DNA of 64,000 nt from Aquabacterium sp. J223 (lineage in GTDB: Bacteria; Pseudomonadota; Gammaproteobacteria; Burkholderiales; Burkholderiaceae_C). Made by a program: the position numbers and the translations under genes. Within the stretch, counting starts at the first letter, position 1. Each line of letters begins with the position of its first letter. Shown here piece after piece: positions 63,446 through 64,000 of this stretch. Location of the stretch: NCBI RefSeq assembly GCF_024666615.1, contig NZ_CP088297.1:4444501-4508500 (forward strand), written 5' to 3'. Under the pieces are notes generated by a model, which saw only the letters and a list, made by a program, of their open reading frames with translations, was not told the origin of the DNA and did no database searches.

Positions 63446-64000
63446 TGCTGCATCCCCCTCATGGTCTGCTGGCCGATGGCGTCGACCACCTTCTGGGCCA
63501 CGCCGCCGATGGAGCCGGCGCCCATGCAGATCACCACGTCGCCGGGCCGGGCCTGGTCGAGCACCGCCTGCGGCAGCGCGGCCACGTCGTCGACGAACAC
63601 CGGCTCCACCTGGCCGGCCACGCGCAAGGCCCGGGCCAGGGCGCGGCCGTCGGCGGCGACGATCGGCGCCTCGCCGGCGGCGTAGACCTCGGTCAGCAGC
63701 ACCGCGTCGGCGCTGCCCAGCACCTTGACGAAGTCCTCGAAGCAGTCGCGCGTGCGGGTGTAGCGGTGCGGCTGGAAGGCCAGCACCAGCCGGCGGCCGG
63801 GGAAGGCGCCGCGCGCCGCGGCGACCACGGCGGCCAGCTCCACCGGGTGGTGGCCGTAGTCGTCGATGAGCGTGAACGTCTGCCCCCGGTCGGCGGGTAC
63901 GCCGCCCGCCCCCCAAGGGGGCACGCCGCCGCCTTGGGAGCGGCCCGGCGCCGGCGGCGCCACTCCGCTCCACATCGGGACCGGCAGCTCGCCATAACGC
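63442..64000 (-). CDS. murC: UDP-N-acetylmuramate--L-alanine ligase MurC (5' part outside the window)
   Basis: The C-terminal domain of Mur[61 protein letters not shown] and a stop coupled to ddlB. The reading frame enters from the right edge as RYGELPVP. About 31 residues follow (rich in Gly, Pro and Ala, such as [17 protein letters not shown]) before [13 protein letters not shown]. Other MurC proteins have a short linker there. The extra residues are encoded by a copy of the intergenic repeat, inserted in frame. The domain is otherwise intact. Confidence 0.93.
   Translation of the reverse strand, partial: RYGELPVPMWSGVAPPAPGRSQGGGVPPWGAGGVPADRGQTFTLIDDYGHHPVELAAVVAAARGAFPGRRLVLAFQPHRYTRTRDCFEDFVKVLGSADAVLLTEVYAAGEAPIVAADGRALARALRVAGQVEPVFVDDVAALPQAVLDQARPGDVVICMGAGSIGGVAQKVVDAIGQQTMRGMQQ
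63885..63960 (+). repeat. Intergenic repeat, copy D, inside the murC coding sequence
   Basis: The plus strand reads CCCGGTCGGCGGGTACGCCG and CTTGGGAGCGGCCCGGCGCC, aligning with copy A (GGTCGTCGAGTACGCCG; CTTGGAAGCGGCCCGGCGC) across its length. It lies in the linker between MurC segments GELPVP and [13 protein letters not shown] and keeps the frame open on the minus strand. Confidence 0.65.

Overview
This 64 kb window is very GC-rich chromosomal DNA, almost certainly from a Burkholderiales betaproteobacterium (Rubrivivax/Leptothrix/Comamonadaceae-like). The evidence is the dusB-fis-purH-ruvC block, the murC-ddlB-ftsQ-ftsA-ftsZ cell-wall cluster, several Bug-family (TctC) periplasmic binding proteins, and fmd/urt amide and urea uptake genes next to urease. 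I see no tRNA, rRNA, CRISPR array, transposase or phage gene. The organism assignment is an inference from gene content.

Region 1 (1-26 kb) is a nitrogen-acquisition region. It opens with the N-terminal part of an aliphatic amidase (amiE). A few unrelated genes follow (RlmN-like radical SAM enzyme, MFS exporter, VOC protein). Next is a minus-strand operon for a Tat-exported binding protein, two ABC permeases, two ABC ATPases, formamidase FmdA and FmdB. Divergent from it is a hybrid sensor kinase whose sensory half is a complete NCS1-type permease domain plus a Cys cluster, followed by a LuxR-type response regulator. A paralogous kinase/regulator pair lies 10 kb further on in opposite orientation. 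Between the pairs is a nitrate block: a PP2C phosphatase-Ser/Thr kinase fusion, a NarK/NasA nitrate transporter with a sigma-54-like promoter, and an ANTAR protein carrying two NIT/PilJ boxes. A 16-bp palindrome with NarL-type 7-2-7 geometry lies upstream of both amiE and the amide-transporter operon. It is a plausible target of the NCS1-kinase regulator.

Region 2 (26-36 kb) has glucokinase, a metallo-beta-lactamase-fold protein and the urease genes ureA, a small His-containing membrane protein, ureB, ureC, a GAF protein, ureE and ureF. ureG is cut off from ureF by a divergent block of Rieske oxygenase, Bug protein and MarR regulator with two clear palindromic operators. ureD is not in the window.

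Region 3 (36-45 kb) is housekeeping: bfd and bfr with a Fur-box-like site, a DedA-type protein, dusB-fis-purH, a hybrid kinase and ruvC. It is followed by a roughly 540-bp imperfect palindrome that encodes nothing convincing.

Region 4 (45-59 kb) begins with lpxC. About 13 kb of accessory genes separate lpxC from ftsZ: an OlsB-like acyltransferase, trxC, a molybdenum hydroxylase pair (iorA/iorB), a catabolic operon with two ACMSD-like amidohydrolases and two Bug proteins facing a LysR regulator, a MAPEG protein, DUF1810, a frameshifted histidine kinase, a Cys-rich CWC protein and a PACE efflux protein. Region 5 (59-64 kb) is ftsZ, ftsA, ftsQ, ddlB and the 3' part of murC, whose reading frame contains a copy of the intergenic repeat family seen in the urt operon.

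Three genes (first NCS1 kinase, MarR, RsbRD-type kinase) each need a single-base indel in a short homopolymer to restore the expected protein. These could be sequence errors or real mutations.
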